From Pseudomonas sp. PDM16 (GTDB lineage: Bacteria > Pseudomonadota > Gammaproteobacteria > Pseudomonadales > Pseudomonadaceae), in NCBI RefSeq assembly GCF_014851865.1, contig NZ_JACVAM010000002.1:682001-746000 (forward strand): DNA of 64,000 nucleotides. The letters are read 5' to 3'. Shown here piece after piece: positions 1 to 8,243 of the stretch; the stretch's first letter is position 1; each line of letters begins with the position of its first letter. Both the position numbers and the translations under genes were made by a program. The notes below the pieces were generated by a model, which did no database searches, had not been told where the DNA came from, and was given only the letters and a program-made list of their open reading frames with translations.

Positions 1-249
1 ACTTTGCAGCCGCAGGTCGAGGTGGAAGTGGTGGCGCCGCCGCAGCCGGGCATGCAAACCCTGCTGGAGAGCGTGGCCGGCACCCTGCAGAACAGCTTCC
101 TGCCGCTGATGAACGCCATGGACAAGAAGATCGAAATCGATCTGCGCACGCACAATCGCATGGGTGATATGGCTCAGCGCCTGCGTGAGCTGGGCCAGTT
201 CCTCGGTGCGCCGCAGCCACCTACCGAGCAGGGGCCGGAGAAAGCGTGA
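1..249 (+). CDS. Hypothetical protein, 5' end outside the window
   Basis: The reading frame is open from the first base and ends at the TGA at 247-249, so only the C-terminal ~82 residues are visible and the true start lies upstream. The visible part is a Pro/Val-rich linker followed by an amphipathic, probably helical stretch with no catalytic motif, signal or membrane segment. The stop overlaps the GTG start of the rhomboid gene (GTGA), so the two are translationally coupled and probably co-transcribed. I do not recognise the family. The length and composition would suit a small cytosolic accessory protein or the tail of a larger one. Confidence 0.6.
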   Translation, partial: TLQPQVEVEVVAPPQPGMQTLLESVAGTLQNSFLPLMNAMDKKIEIDLRTHNRMGDMAQRLRELGQFLGAPQPPTEQGPEKA

Positions 250-800
250 CGGCCTGGCTGGTACCGCGCCTGCGCCTGCTGGCCGGCATCGCCGCGCTGA
301 TGCTGGTGCTGCAGGTCGGCAACAGCCTCAGCGGCAACGCCTTCAATTTGTGGGGCGTGCTGCCTCGCCGTGTCGACAGCCTGCCCGGCATTCTCTTCGC
401 GCCCTGGCTGCACGCCGGCTGGTGGCATCTGCTCAACAACCTGCCGGGGCTGATGCTGCTGGGCTGGCTGGCGCTGCTCGGTTCGCTGCGCCAGTTCCTC
501 GCCGCCAGCGCCTTTATCATCGTCGGAAGTGGCCTGTTGGTCTGGCTGTTCGCCCGGCCAGGCCTGCACCTGGGCGCCAGTGGCTGGGTGTTCGGCCTGT
601 GGGGCCTGCTGCTGGCCCGCACCTGGTTCGAGCGCAGCCTGGCTAGTTTGCTGATCGCCCTGCTGGTGCTGTTCTACTACGGCGGCTGGTGGCTCGGCCT
701 GCTGCCGAGCCAGGGCATTTCCTTCGAATACCACCTGTTCGGTGCCCTGTGCGGCGTGCTGTTTGCTGCATTGAGTCGGCGCCGACGCCCTAGCCGATAG
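246..800 (+). CDS. Rhomboid family intramembrane serine protease
   Basis: This 184-residue, very hydrophobic protein has about six predicted membrane helices. It shows the rhomboid signature: a WWHLLNN element after the first helix, the catalytic serine in GASG (Ser112) and the partner histidine in a later helix (His163, in EYHLFG). Rhomboids cleave membrane proteins within or near their transmembrane segments. It uses a GTG start overlapping the upstream stop codon, which points to a two-gene unit. It is shorter than E. coli GlpG and lacks the N-terminal cytosolic domain. No substrate can be named from the window, although the exosortase cassette 7 kb downstream also handles C-terminal membrane anchors. 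Confidence 0.85.
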   Translation: MTAWLVPRLRLLAGIAALMLVLQVGNSLSGNAFNLWGVLPRRVDSLPGILFAPWLHAGWWHLLNNLPGLMLLGWLALLGSLRQFLAASAFIIVGSGLLVWLFARPGLHLGASGWVFGLWGLLLARTWFERSLASLLIALLVLFYYGGWWLGLLPSQGISFEYHLFGALCGVLFAALSRRRRPSR

Positions 801-1051
801 GCCGGGCTGATGGACTGGTTTGGCGAGGAACTGTGCCGGGCACTGCCGGCTGTCGGGATGCGTGAGGCTTTCGAGTGGGGGCGCGAAATGTCGTCGCATG
901 TTTGTGGCAGCGAATGGCACGCTGAATGATGGCAATTTGAAGGCTTTTTCTGGCATCGCCGAGAAGGGCGACGTAAAGTGTTCGCCGTTTCTGACCGACC
1001 GTTTAGATATAGTTTCATGCTCTTTCTATCCGAGTGCCGCATAGGCGCATC

Positions 1052-2197
1052 ATGCAACTGAACCTCGCCACCCTAGTGATGCTGGACATCTATGTGCTCC
1101 TGCTGGTCAGCGTGCTGATGCTGCACGCCTGGACTCGTGGGCGCGACCGTACGCTGGGCTATCTGGCAGCGGCGCTGGTGGTAGGCTCTCTCGGGGCGCT
1201 GGTCGGCACGCTGCGTGGTCTGGGTTTCGATTGGGTTCCGGTGGTATTCAGCAATCTGCTGGTCCTGTTCAGTGCAGCTCTGGCTTGGACGGCCCTGCGG
1301 GTCTTTGTCGGGCACCCACCCAGTAGATGGGGCATGGCCGCGGGCGGATTGCTCTGGCTTGGTCTATGCCTGCTGCCGGCATTTCACCAGTCGCTGTCGG
1401 TCCGTATCACGGTAGGGTCGCTGTTGATGGCGCTGTACGCGGTTCTGGGTGCCTGGGAGTTGTGGCGCAGCCGGTTGCAGCTGGAGGTGGACTATCGGCC
1501 CACTCTCGCTCTGATGCTGTTGCATGCGGGCTTCTATGTCGTGCGGGCCTTTCTCGACAGGGACTTGCCGTTCGACCCCGAGGGGCAGAGCACTCCTTTC
1601 TTTTCCCTCGTGGTGCTGGAGACCCTGCTGTACGCCATCGGCCTAGCCTTCGTCACCCTGTCGATGGTCAAGGAGCGCGCCGAGCTGCTCTACAAGAGTG
1701 CAGCACTGCGCGACCCGCTGACCGGCATCGGCAATCGCCGAGCTTTCGTCGGTGCGGCTGGTCGCCTGCTAGCCGATTGCGCCCGCTTGCGCAGGCCCGC
1801 GGTGCTTCTACTGTGCGACCTGGACCACTTCAAGAGGGTCAACGATAGCTTCGGTCATGCGGCTGGTGATCAGGCTCTGGCCGATTTCGGCCAGATCCTG
1901 ATGGATCGTTCCCGTCAGCATGATCTCTGCGCCCGTATCGGCGGTGAGGAGTTCGTCTGTCTGCTGGCCGGTGCCGATGCCGCCGCGGCTCTTTCTCTTG
2001 CCGAGCGTATCCGCCACGAGTTTGCTGAGCTTCCATTCGTCGCTGAGGGTCAGCTCAGCGTAAGCATCGGTATCGCCGAGGCACTGCAGGCGAACTACCA
2101 GCTCGATCGCCTGCTGTCGCTGGCGGACGAGGCGCTCTATGCCGCCAAGGCTGCCGGACGCAATCGGGTTGAGTTGTACAGGGCGGAGCCGCGCTGA
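1052..2197 (+). CDS. Membrane-anchored diguanylate cyclase (GGDEF)
   Basis: This 381-residue protein has an N-terminal half of about six or seven hydrophobic segments, then a GGDEF domain starting at DPLTGIGNRR. The active-site loop is the functional variant GGEEF (residues 297-301). An RxxD inhibitory site (RQHD) lies five residues before it, so product feedback is expected. It makes c-di-GMP from two GTP at the inner membrane. I chose the ATG at 1052 because AGG lies seven bases upstream; an in-frame GTG at 1034 has no Shine-Dalgarno sequence. The stop codon lies inside the terminal inverted repeat of a MITE-like element, so the original C-terminus may have been altered. The membrane sensor part has no named input domain that I recognise. 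Confidence 0.88.
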   Translation: MQLNLATLVMLDIYVLLLVSVLMLHAWTRGRDRTLGYLAAALVVGSLGALVGTLRGLGFDWVPVVFSNLLVLFSAALAWTALRVFVGHPPSRWGMAAGGLLWLGLCLLPAFHQSLSVRITVGSLLMALYAVLGAWELWRSRLQLEVDYRPTLALMLLHAGFYVVRAFLDRDLPFDPEGQSTPFFSLVVLETLLYAIGLAFVTLSMVKERAELLYKSAALRDPLTGIGNRRAFVGAAGRLLADCARLRRPAVLLLCDLDHFKRVNDSFGHAAGDQALADFGQILMDRSRQHDLCARIGGEEFVCLLAGADAAAALSLAERIRHEFAELPFVAEGQLSVSIGIAEALQANYQLDRLLSLADEALYAAKAAGRNRVELYRAEPR

Positions 2198-2329
2198 GAG
2201 CCTGTCCAGGCCTCGCTGTACCGCGTTAGGGCAGCCTCAGGATGTTTGCTCGTCGCTCGTAACTGCGCTTCCTCGCCTGTCTTGGTCCATGCATGCTTCC
2301 AGCTTGCGAGCCTTTGAACAGGTTCTTAG
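2194..2329. repeat. MITE-like element with terminal inverted repeats
   Basis: The ends read CTGAGAGCCTGTCCAG on the left and, on the opposite strand, CTAAGAACCTGTTCAA on the right. That is an imperfect inverted repeat of about 16 bases enclosing about 105 bases with no gene. The left repeat supplies the TGA stop (2195-2197) of the diguanylate cyclase gene. The size and structure fit a non-autonomous miniature transposable element or a dispersed intergenic repeat. No second copy was noticed in this window. Confidence 0.5.
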
Positions 2330-2378
2330 GTGAATCGGGTAGACTTGCCGCCTTCCCGATCAGCCAAGAAGCCTGTCC

Positions 2379-2918
2379 ATGGCCCTGCAATCCACGCCCT
2401 ATAAAGTCGAACTCAACCTCACCGACATTGACCGCAACGTCTACGAGAACCTGCGCTTCACCGTGGCCAGGCACCCATCGGAGACCGAGGAGCGCCTGTG
2501 CGTGCGTCTCATCGCCTACGCCCTGTGGTACCACGAGCAACTGGCGTTCGGTCGCGGCCTGTCCGACGTCGACGAGCCGGCGCTGTGGGAGAAGAGCCTG
2601 GACGACCGCGTGCTGCACTGGATCGAAGTCGGCCAGCCGGATGCCGAACGCATCACCTGGTGCTCGCGCCGTGCCGAGCGTTTCAGCCTGGTGGCCTACG
2701 GCAGCCTGCGCGTGTGGCAGAACAAAGTGCTCGACAGTGTGCGCAGCCTGAAGAACATCAACGTGGTCGGTGTCGACCAGGAAGCACTGGAGAACCTAGC
2801 CCGCGACCTGCCGCGTTCGGTGAGCTGGAGCGTGATGATCAGCGACGGCCTGCTCTACGTCACCGACGAGCGCGGCCAGCACGAGATTCCGCTGGAGTGG
2901 CTGCACGGCGAGCGTTGA
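2379..2918 (+). CDS. YaeQ family protein
   Basis: The 179-residue protein matches the YaeQ family in length and sequence, including the N-terminal segment around YKVELNLTDIDRNVYEN and the internal HETEERL-like stretch (here PSETEERLCVRLIAYAL). The family has a PD-(D/E)XK nuclease-like fold. Its biochemical role is not settled; early work linked it to suppression of rfaH defects. It is soluble, with no signal peptide. It sits directly upstream of recJ, separated by a hairpin-containing repeat. The start is the first ATG of the conserved N-terminus. Confidence 0.9.
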   Translation: MALQSTPYKVELNLTDIDRNVYENLRFTVARHPSETEERLCVRLIAYALWYHEQLAFGRGLSDVDEPALWEKSLDDRVLHWIEVGQPDAERITWCSRRAERFSLVAYGSLRVWQNKVLDSVRSLKNINVVGVDQEALENLARDLPRSVSWSVMISDGLLYVTDERGQHEIPLEWLHGER

Positions 2919-2976
2919 GTTTTCCCTTCCAATTCTGGGGGAGGGGCTACCAAGTCGCTCCGGGTTGCCTGAATTA

Positions 2977-3013
2977 CCCTCACCCCAGCCCTCTCCCAGC
3001 GGGAGAGGGAGCC
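2977..3013. repeat. Short intergenic repeat with perfect 9-bp hairpin
   Basis: A CCCTCACCCCAGCCCTCTCCC stretch is followed by AGC and then GGGAGAGGG, giving a perfect 9-base stem (2989-2997 with 3001-3009). From memory, this CCCTCACCCCAGCCC...GGGAGAGGG type is scattered between genes in many proteobacteria. Here it separates yaeQ from recJ and may also limit read-through, although no T-tract follows. Confidence 0.6.
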
Positions 3014-3039
3014 ATCCTACGAATCAACATGGTTCCTTC

Positions 3040-4755
3040 ATGCGCATCGATCTTCGCCCGCTACCTGCCACGCTGCCTGATTTGGGCGAGCTGCCGCCCC
3101 TGCTGACCCGTCTGTACGCCGCCCGCGGCGTGCAGTCTGCCGCAGAGCTGGATAAAGGGCTGGCGCGGCTGATTCCGTACCAGCAACTGAAAGGTATCGA
3201 TGGCGCGGTGGCGCTGCTGGTGCAGGCCCTGGAACAACGTCAGCGCATTCTCTACGTCGGCGACTTCGACGCCGACGGCGCCACCGCCAGCTCGGTCGGC
3301 GTGCTCGGCCTGCGCATGCTCGGCGCGGCGCATGTCGACTACCTGGTGCCCAATCGCTTCGAGTACGGCTACGGCCTGACCCCGGAAATCGTCGCCGTGG
3401 CCCTGGAGCGCAAGCCCAATCTGCTGGTGACGGTGGACAACGGCATCTCCAGCGTCGAGGGTGTGGCCGCAGCCAAGGCCGCGGGTCTCAAGGTGCTGGT
3501 CACCGATCACCACCTGCCAGGCCCGGAGCTGCCGGCCGCGGACGCCATCGTCAATCCCAACCAGCCGGGCTGCGACTTCCCCAGCAAGTCGCTGGCCGGG
3601 GTCGGGGTGATCTTCTATGTGCTGCTGGCGCTGCGCGCCAAGCTGCGCGAGGTAGACTGGTTTGCCCGCGCCGGCATTGCCGAGCCGAACCTGGGTGAAC
3701 TGCTCGACCTGGTGGCGCTGGGCAGCGTGGCCGACGTGGTGCCGCTGGACGCCAACAACCGTATCCTGGTGCACCAGGGCCTGGCACGCATCCGTGCCGG
3801 CCGGGCGCGCCCAGGGCTCAAGGCCATTCTCGACGTGGCCGGGCGCCAGGCGGCGCGCATCAGCTCCACCGATCTCGGCTTCATTCTTGGTCCGCGTCTG
3901 AATGCGGCAGGTCGTCTGGACGACATGAGCCTGGGCATCGAGTGCCTGTTGTGCGACGACCAGGCGCTGGTGGCGGACATGGCCCAGCAGCTCGACGACC
4001 TGAACAAGGACCGCAAGGCCATCGAGCAGGGCATGCAGCGCGAGGCGCTGGCCCAGCTCAAGGACCTCAGCCTGGAGGACATGCCGTTCGGCCTGTGTCT
4101 GTTCGAGGCGGACTGGCACCAGGGCGTGATCGGCATCCTCGCCTCGCGCCTCAAGGAGCGTTACCACCGCCCAGCCATTGCCTTTGCCGACGCTGGTGAC
4201 GGCCTGCTCAAGGGCTCGGCACGCTCGGTGCCCGGCCTGCATATCCGCGATGCGCTGGACGCCGTGGCCGCGCGCCATCCGGGGTTGATCAGCAAGTTCG
4301 GTGGCCATGCCATGGCCGCCGGCCTGTCGTTGCCACAGGAGCACTACGGGGCCTTCGCCGCCGCCTTCGATGCCGAAGTACGCCGCCAACTGAGCGAGGA
4401 TGACCTCACCGGGCGCCTGCTCTCCGACGGCCAGCTGGGCGTCGAGGAGTTCCACCTGGAGCTGGCCAAGTCGCTGCGCCATGCCGGGCCCTGGGGCCAG
4501 CATTTCCCCGAGCCGCTGTTCCATGGCGTGTTCCAGATCGTCACCCAGCGCGTGGTGGGCGAGAAGCATCTCAAGCTGGTGCTGAAGACCGAGTGTGGCG
4601 GTCAGACCCTGGACGGCATCGCCTTCAACGTCGACCGTGATACCTGGCCGAATCCGAATGTGCGCTGGGTGGAGTTGGCCTACAAACTGGACGTCAACGA
4701 ATACCAGGGCCGCGAGAGCGTGCAACTGATGGTGGCGCACTTGGCGCCACGCTAG
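3040..4755 (+). CDS. recJ: Single-stranded-DNA-specific exonuclease RecJ
   Basis: The 571-residue protein is a 5'-3' ssDNA exonuclease acting in RecF-pathway recombination, mismatch repair and base excision. It shows the DHH-family motifs that bind the metal ions: DFDADGATAS, then the VDNG element, and the DHH motif in VTDHHLPGPELP. These are followed by the DHHA1 domain (ILGPRLNAAGRLDD and GLLKGSARS) and the GGHAMAAG motif. Length is normal for RecJ. I place the start at the ATG giving MRIDLRPLP, which fits the usual RecJ N-terminus. An in-frame start further upstream would translate the intergenic repeat. It converges on the lapG-like gene with a gap of only 3 bp. Confidence 0.95.
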   Translation: MRIDLRPLPATLPDLGELPPLLTRLYAARGVQSAAELDKGLARLIPYQQLKGIDGAVALLVQALEQRQRILYVGDFDADGATASSVGVLGLRMLGAAHVDYLVPNRFEYGYGLTPEIVAVALERKPNLLVTVDNGISSVEGVAAAKAAGLKVLVTDHHLPGPELPAADAIVNPNQPGCDFPSKSLAGVGVIFYVLLALRAKLREVDWFARAGIAEPNLGELLDLVALGSVADVVPLDANNRILVHQGLARIRAGRARPGLKAILDVAGRQAARISSTDLGFILGPRLNAAGRLDDMSLGIECLLCDDQALVADMAQQLDDLNKDRKAIEQGMQREALAQLKDLSLEDMPFGLCLFEADWHQGVIGILASRLKERYHRPAIAFADAGDGLLKGSARSVPGLHIRDALDAVAARHPGLISKFGGHAMAAGLSLPQEHYGAFAAAFDAEVRRQLSEDDLTGRLLSDGQLGVEEFHLELAKSLRHAGPWGQHFPEPLFHGVFQIVTQRVVGEKHLKLVLKTECGGQTLDGIAFNVDRDTWPNPNVRWVELAYKLDVNEYQGRESVQLMVAHLAPR

Positions 4756-4758
4756 GTC

Positions 4759-5439
4759 TCAGCTGCGTGGCGTGCCGGGTGATTCCGAGCCTTCGACCAG
4801 CGCTCGCGCGCTGACGTCCTGCCAGCGGGCCAGCAGCTGTGGTGATTGCTTCGACTGCCGTTGCGGCGCGCTGCCGAGGAAGATGCCGTGGTTGTTGAAG
4901 GCATACACCGGCAGCAGGTCGCGGCGCTGGCCGGCGGGCAGGATCTGCGGTTTGAGGTTGTCGAGGATCAGAGGCTCGGCGCTCTCTTCGGCGTAGTACG
5001 CCAGCACCATGTGCGCGCGTCTCTGCTCCAGGGCCTTGACGAAGGTCAGGCGTAACTTCTCGCTGGGAACACCGAGGCGAACCAGGCCGAAGTACTTGGC
5101 GATGGCGATGTCCTCGCAGTCGCCGCGCCCCCTGTCCAGCGTCTCCAGCGGCGAGGCCCAGTATTCGGCCTCACCCCAGATATCCATATCCTCGCCATGT
5201 AGCACGCTGCGATTGACGAAGTGGTTGATCCGTTCCAGCAATGCACGCTCGTCGCCCTGCTGCGGTTGCTCCAGCAGTTGCTGCCAGGCTTGAAGACGGC
5301 TGGCACTGATCGCTTCGGCCAACGCAGAGGCTGAGGGGCTCTCTGCGTTGCTCGGCGTGCCGCCCAGACCGACCAATAGCCCCAGCGCACCGAGCACGAG
5401 GCGGCGGGGGAGTAGTCGGAACCAGAAGGGCTGGGGCAT
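4759..5439 (-). CDS. lapG: LapG-family periplasmic transglutaminase-like cysteine protease
   Basis: The 226-residue protein has a signal peptide (hydrophobic residues about 13-27, likely cleavage near SNA-ES) and the bacterial transglutaminase-like protease domain. The catalytic triad is visible: Cys108 in RGDCEDIA, His143 in RAHMVLAYY and Asp160 in ILDNL. LapG proteases cut the N-terminal double alanine of giant adhesins such as LapA and release biofilms. They are held in check by the c-di-GMP receptor LapD. Usually lapD is adjacent. Here neither lapD nor an adhesin gene is next to it: recJ converges at the 3' end and a divergent DUF533 gene lies upstream. Family assignment is firm; an orthologous role is likely but unproven. 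Confidence 0.78.
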   Translation of the reverse strand: MPQPFWFRLLPRRLVLGALGLLVGLGGTPSNAESPSASALAEAISASRLQAWQQLLEQPQQGDERALLERINHFVNRSVLHGEDMDIWGEAEYWASPLETLDRGRGDCEDIAIAKYFGLVRLGVPSEKLRLTFVKALEQRRAHMVLAYYAEESAEPLILDNLKPQILPAGQRRDLLPVYAFNNHGIFLGSAPQRQSKQSPQLLARWQDVSARALVEGSESPGTPRS

Positions 5440-5683
5440 GAATGGCTGCTCTGGCCGCCGGGCTTGGCGGGGTTGGGCGATCCTGAAAGATCACCCGGCC
5501 GGCAAATGTGACGGCCCACACCCTTTGCGAGCGAACCCGCCGAGTTCCGTGCCGATTCATGCGTTGGATCACGCTATGCGGCCCACGCAATATCTGGATG
5601 CACTGCGCCGCGAGCGGAGCAGCGACTGTCGCGATTAGAATCGGTCTCTTCCAAGGATTGGCTAACCCTGAAGGAGGGCTCAG

Positions 5684-6421
5684 ATGAATACCCGTGGATT
5701 GCTCGACCAATTGCTCAAATCCGGCCAGGAGCTGCTGCAGCAGAAGTCCGGCTCCTCGTCGTCCGGTGGTCTGGGTGGCTTGCTTGGCCGCGTGGCCGGT
5801 GGCAGCAAGGGCGGTAGTGGCGACCTCGGCACCCTGCTCAAGGGCGCTGGTGGCGGCGCGCTGGCAGCTGGCGCACTGGGCATGCTGCTGGGCAACAAGA
5901 GTGCCCGTAAGCTGGGCGGCAAGGCGCTGACCTACGGTGGCTTGGCGGCCCTCGGGGTGATCGCCTACAAGGCCTACGGCAACTGGCAGGCCCAGCAGCA
6001 GGGCACCGCGCAGCCGCGCGTCGAACCGCAGACCGTTGACCGCCTGCCAGCACCCCAGGCCGAGCTGCACAGCCAGGCGATTCTCAAGGCACTGGTGGCG
6101 GCGGCCAAGGCCGATGGCCACGTGGATGCCAAGGAGCGCCAACTGATCGAGGAGCAGATCGGCGCGCTGGCCAACGATCCGGAGCTGATGCGCTGGTTGG
6201 ACGCCGAGCTGAACAAGCCGCTCGATCCGGGCGAGGTGGCGCGCGCCGCTACTACCCCGGAGATGGCTGCAGAGATGTACATCGCCAGTGTGCTGATGGT
6301 GGATGAGGAGCACTTCATGGAGCGCGCCTACTTGGAAGAGCTGGCCCGTCAGCTCAAATTGGAACCGTCGCTCAAGGCCGAGCTGGAAGCCCAGGTGCGC
6401 CAGGAACTGGTGGTCAATTGA
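5684..6421 (+). CDS. DUF533 (YebE/TerB-like) inner membrane protein
   Basis: The 245-residue protein has an N-terminal Gly/Ser-rich region, a hydrophobic Ala/Gly-rich stretch around residues 55-95 and a C-terminal helical TerB-like domain with the conserved AAKADGHVDAKER motif near residue 140. This is the DUF533 family, typified by E. coli YebE, whose role is unknown. An excellent Shine-Dalgarno sequence (GAAGGAGGG) precedes the ATG. It ends 4 bp before the convergent diguanylate cyclase gene. The acidic DGxxDxxE motif resembles the metal-binding region of TerB, but metal binding is inference. Confidence 0.85.
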   Translation: MNTRGLLDQLLKSGQELLQQKSGSSSSGGLGGLLGRVAGGSKGGSGDLGTLLKGAGGGALAAGALGMLLGNKSARKLGGKALTYGGLAALGVIAYKAYGNWQAQQQGTAQPRVEPQTVDRLPAPQAELHSQAILKALVAAAKADGHVDAKERQLIEEQIGALANDPELMRWLDAELNKPLDPGEVARAATTPEMAAEMYIASVLMVDEEHFMERAYLEELARQLKLEPSLKAELEAQVRQELVVN

Positions 6422-6425
6422 GATA

Positions 6426-8057
6426 TCAGGCGGGGTTGTGGGCCTTTGCCTGGAACTCCGCCCGATTACGCCCGGTCTGCTTGGCGCGGTAAAGCGCCTG
6501 GTCGGCCAGTTCCAGGGCTCCCTCCAGCGTTGCATGGTCCTGCGGCCACAAGGCGCCGCCCACGCTGCAACCAATACGCACTTCGTGCCCATCGATCACC
6601 ACGGGTTGCTGCAGGCCGTGCAGCACACGGCTGGCCACTTGCTGGGCCTGTTCCAGAGCTTCGTCTTCCGGTACCCGCAATACCATCACGAATTCATCGC
6701 CGCCCAGGCGTGCCACCAGATCACCGTCGCGCAGGTAGCCACGCAGACGCACGGCCACATGTTTGAGTAGTTGGTCGCCAGCCTTGTGACCGAGGCTGTC
6801 ATTGATCGGCTTGAACCCGTCCAGGTCCAGATACAGCAGGGCCAGTATCCGTTCGTGAGAGCGTGCCAGTAGCAGGTATTTCTCCAGCGCCGAACGATTG
6901 GCCAGTCCGGTGAGCGGGTCGCTGTAGGCCTTGTCTTCCATCAGGCCAAGGGCGTTCTGCTGGTGGGTCAGGCTTTCCACCATATGACGGATCGAGCGGC
7001 TGAGCAGGGCCAACTCGCGAGGGCTATCGAGGTCGGGAATCACGGCGGCCTGCCCAGCGCTCAAGTGGTCGGCGGCCTCGGCGATGTGCCGCAGCGGTCG
7101 AGTGAAATAGCCGGTCAGCAGCCATCCGAGGGCGGCGAATAGCAGAGCCAGCCCGATGCCCCAGAGCACGATGCGCTCGCCGATCTCGCGAGCCGGGGCG
7201 TAAGCCTCTTCCAGGGCCTGGCGCGCCACTACGATCCAGCCCAGGCCGGCGTAGTTCTGGTAGCCCTGGCTGGCGGCGAAGCCGGTCAGGTAGTGCGTAC
7301 CGTCCGGCCATTGCTGCACGGCCCACTGGCCATCAGGGTTGAGTGGTTTTCTCAGCTCCGGCAGGTCGATCTTCTGGCCGATCATGGTCTTGGGCCCCAG
7401 GAGCACCGTGTGATCGCTGCTGAGAATCAGGAATTCTACGGCGCGGCGCTTCTGGATCGGCTCCATCAGCGACTGACGCACCTCGTCGGCCCAGGCCCAG
7501 GACAGATGCGTGGCCAGCACGCCGGCCAGTTGGTTGTCCGGGCCATACACCGGCAGGCTGATATCAACGAACTTCATTGGTTCGCCGCTCGGATTGGGCA
7601 GCAGCTTGGCCAGCAAAACGGCCTCGTGCACGTCACCGATGAACAGCTCCTTGTAGCCGCGAATGTAGACCGGGCGCTGGGCCAGGCTGACGCCTTCGAG
7701 AATGCCGCCGCTGGAGGCCAGCACGATGCCTTTGGGATCGGTGAAGCCGATCCAGGCGATGCTGGGAATTTCCTGTTGCAGACGGTCGAGCAGTTCGCGG
7801 ATCTGCTTCGGGTCGTCCGGCTGGTGCAGTACGTTCAGGCTGCCGAGTACCTGCAGGTAGGCGGCGCGGCTGGCCATGTCGCGGTCCAGACGGTCGATCA
7901 TCTGCAGCGAGACCTCGGTGAGGTCGCGGCCAACTTCCTCGCGGATGCGATCACTGGAGTCGTTGCCGATCAGGGTGCCGAACAGCCAACTGAGCAACGT
8001 CACCAACAGGGCGATAAGCAGGGCGATATGGCTGCGCAGGCTGAAGGCTGGGCGCAT
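6426..8057 (-). CDS. dCache-HAMP-GGDEF diguanylate cyclase
   Basis: The 543-residue protein has an N-terminal membrane helix (residues about 9-28), a periplasmic sensor of about 240 residues in the dCache style (with PVYIRGY and a membrane-proximal VARQALEEAYAPAR), a second helix near residues 290-310, HAMP, then GGDEF. The active site reads GGDEF exactly, and an RxxD inhibitory site (RDGD) lies five residues upstream. It should make c-di-GMP in response to a periplasmic small molecule. There is no EAL domain. It is divergent from the exosortase cassette, so both promoters share the 8058-8243 interval. The ligand cannot be read from the sequence. Confidence 0.9.
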   Translation of the reverse strand: MRPAFSLRSHIALLIALLVTLLSWLFGTLIGNDSSDRIREEVGRDLTEVSLQMIDRLDRDMASRAAYLQVLGSLNVLHQPDDPKQIRELLDRLQQEIPSIAWIGFTDPKGIVLASSGGILEGVSLAQRPVYIRGYKELFIGDVHEAVLLAKLLPNPSGEPMKFVDISLPVYGPDNQLAGVLATHLSWAWADEVRQSLMEPIQKRRAVEFLILSSDHTVLLGPKTMIGQKIDLPELRKPLNPDGQWAVQQWPDGTHYLTGFAASQGYQNYAGLGWIVVARQALEEAYAPAREIGERIVLWGIGLALLFAALGWLLTGYFTRPLRHIAEAADHLSAGQAAVIPDLDSPRELALLSRSIRHMVESLTHQQNALGLMEDKAYSDPLTGLANRSALEKYLLLARSHERILALLYLDLDGFKPINDSLGHKAGDQLLKHVAVRLRGYLRDGDLVARLGGDEFVMVLRVPEDEALEQAQQVASRVLHGLQQPVVIDGHEVRIGCSVGGALWPQDHATLEGALELADQALYRAKQTGRNRAEFQAKAHNPA

Positions 8058-8243
8058 GAACGGCGACTCCGAATGCGTGACGGTGGCTGTTCGCCCTGGC
8101 GCGGGCTGTAGCGGAAAGGCCTGGTTCAGCTTAGTTCAGGCCGTCTCGCCAGCATTCCATAGAAAGCCCATGCAATCTTCAAAATTTTCCCACTCTGCGC
8201 TCGCAGCATCCCGGCCATCAGTAACCGTGAGTGGGAGAAGCAC

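Noticed and set aside
820..1044. Small open frame between the rhomboid and first cyclase genes
   Set aside because: It starts without a ribosome site and its translation has no hydrophobic or domain pattern; I treat the interval as the cyclase promoter region.
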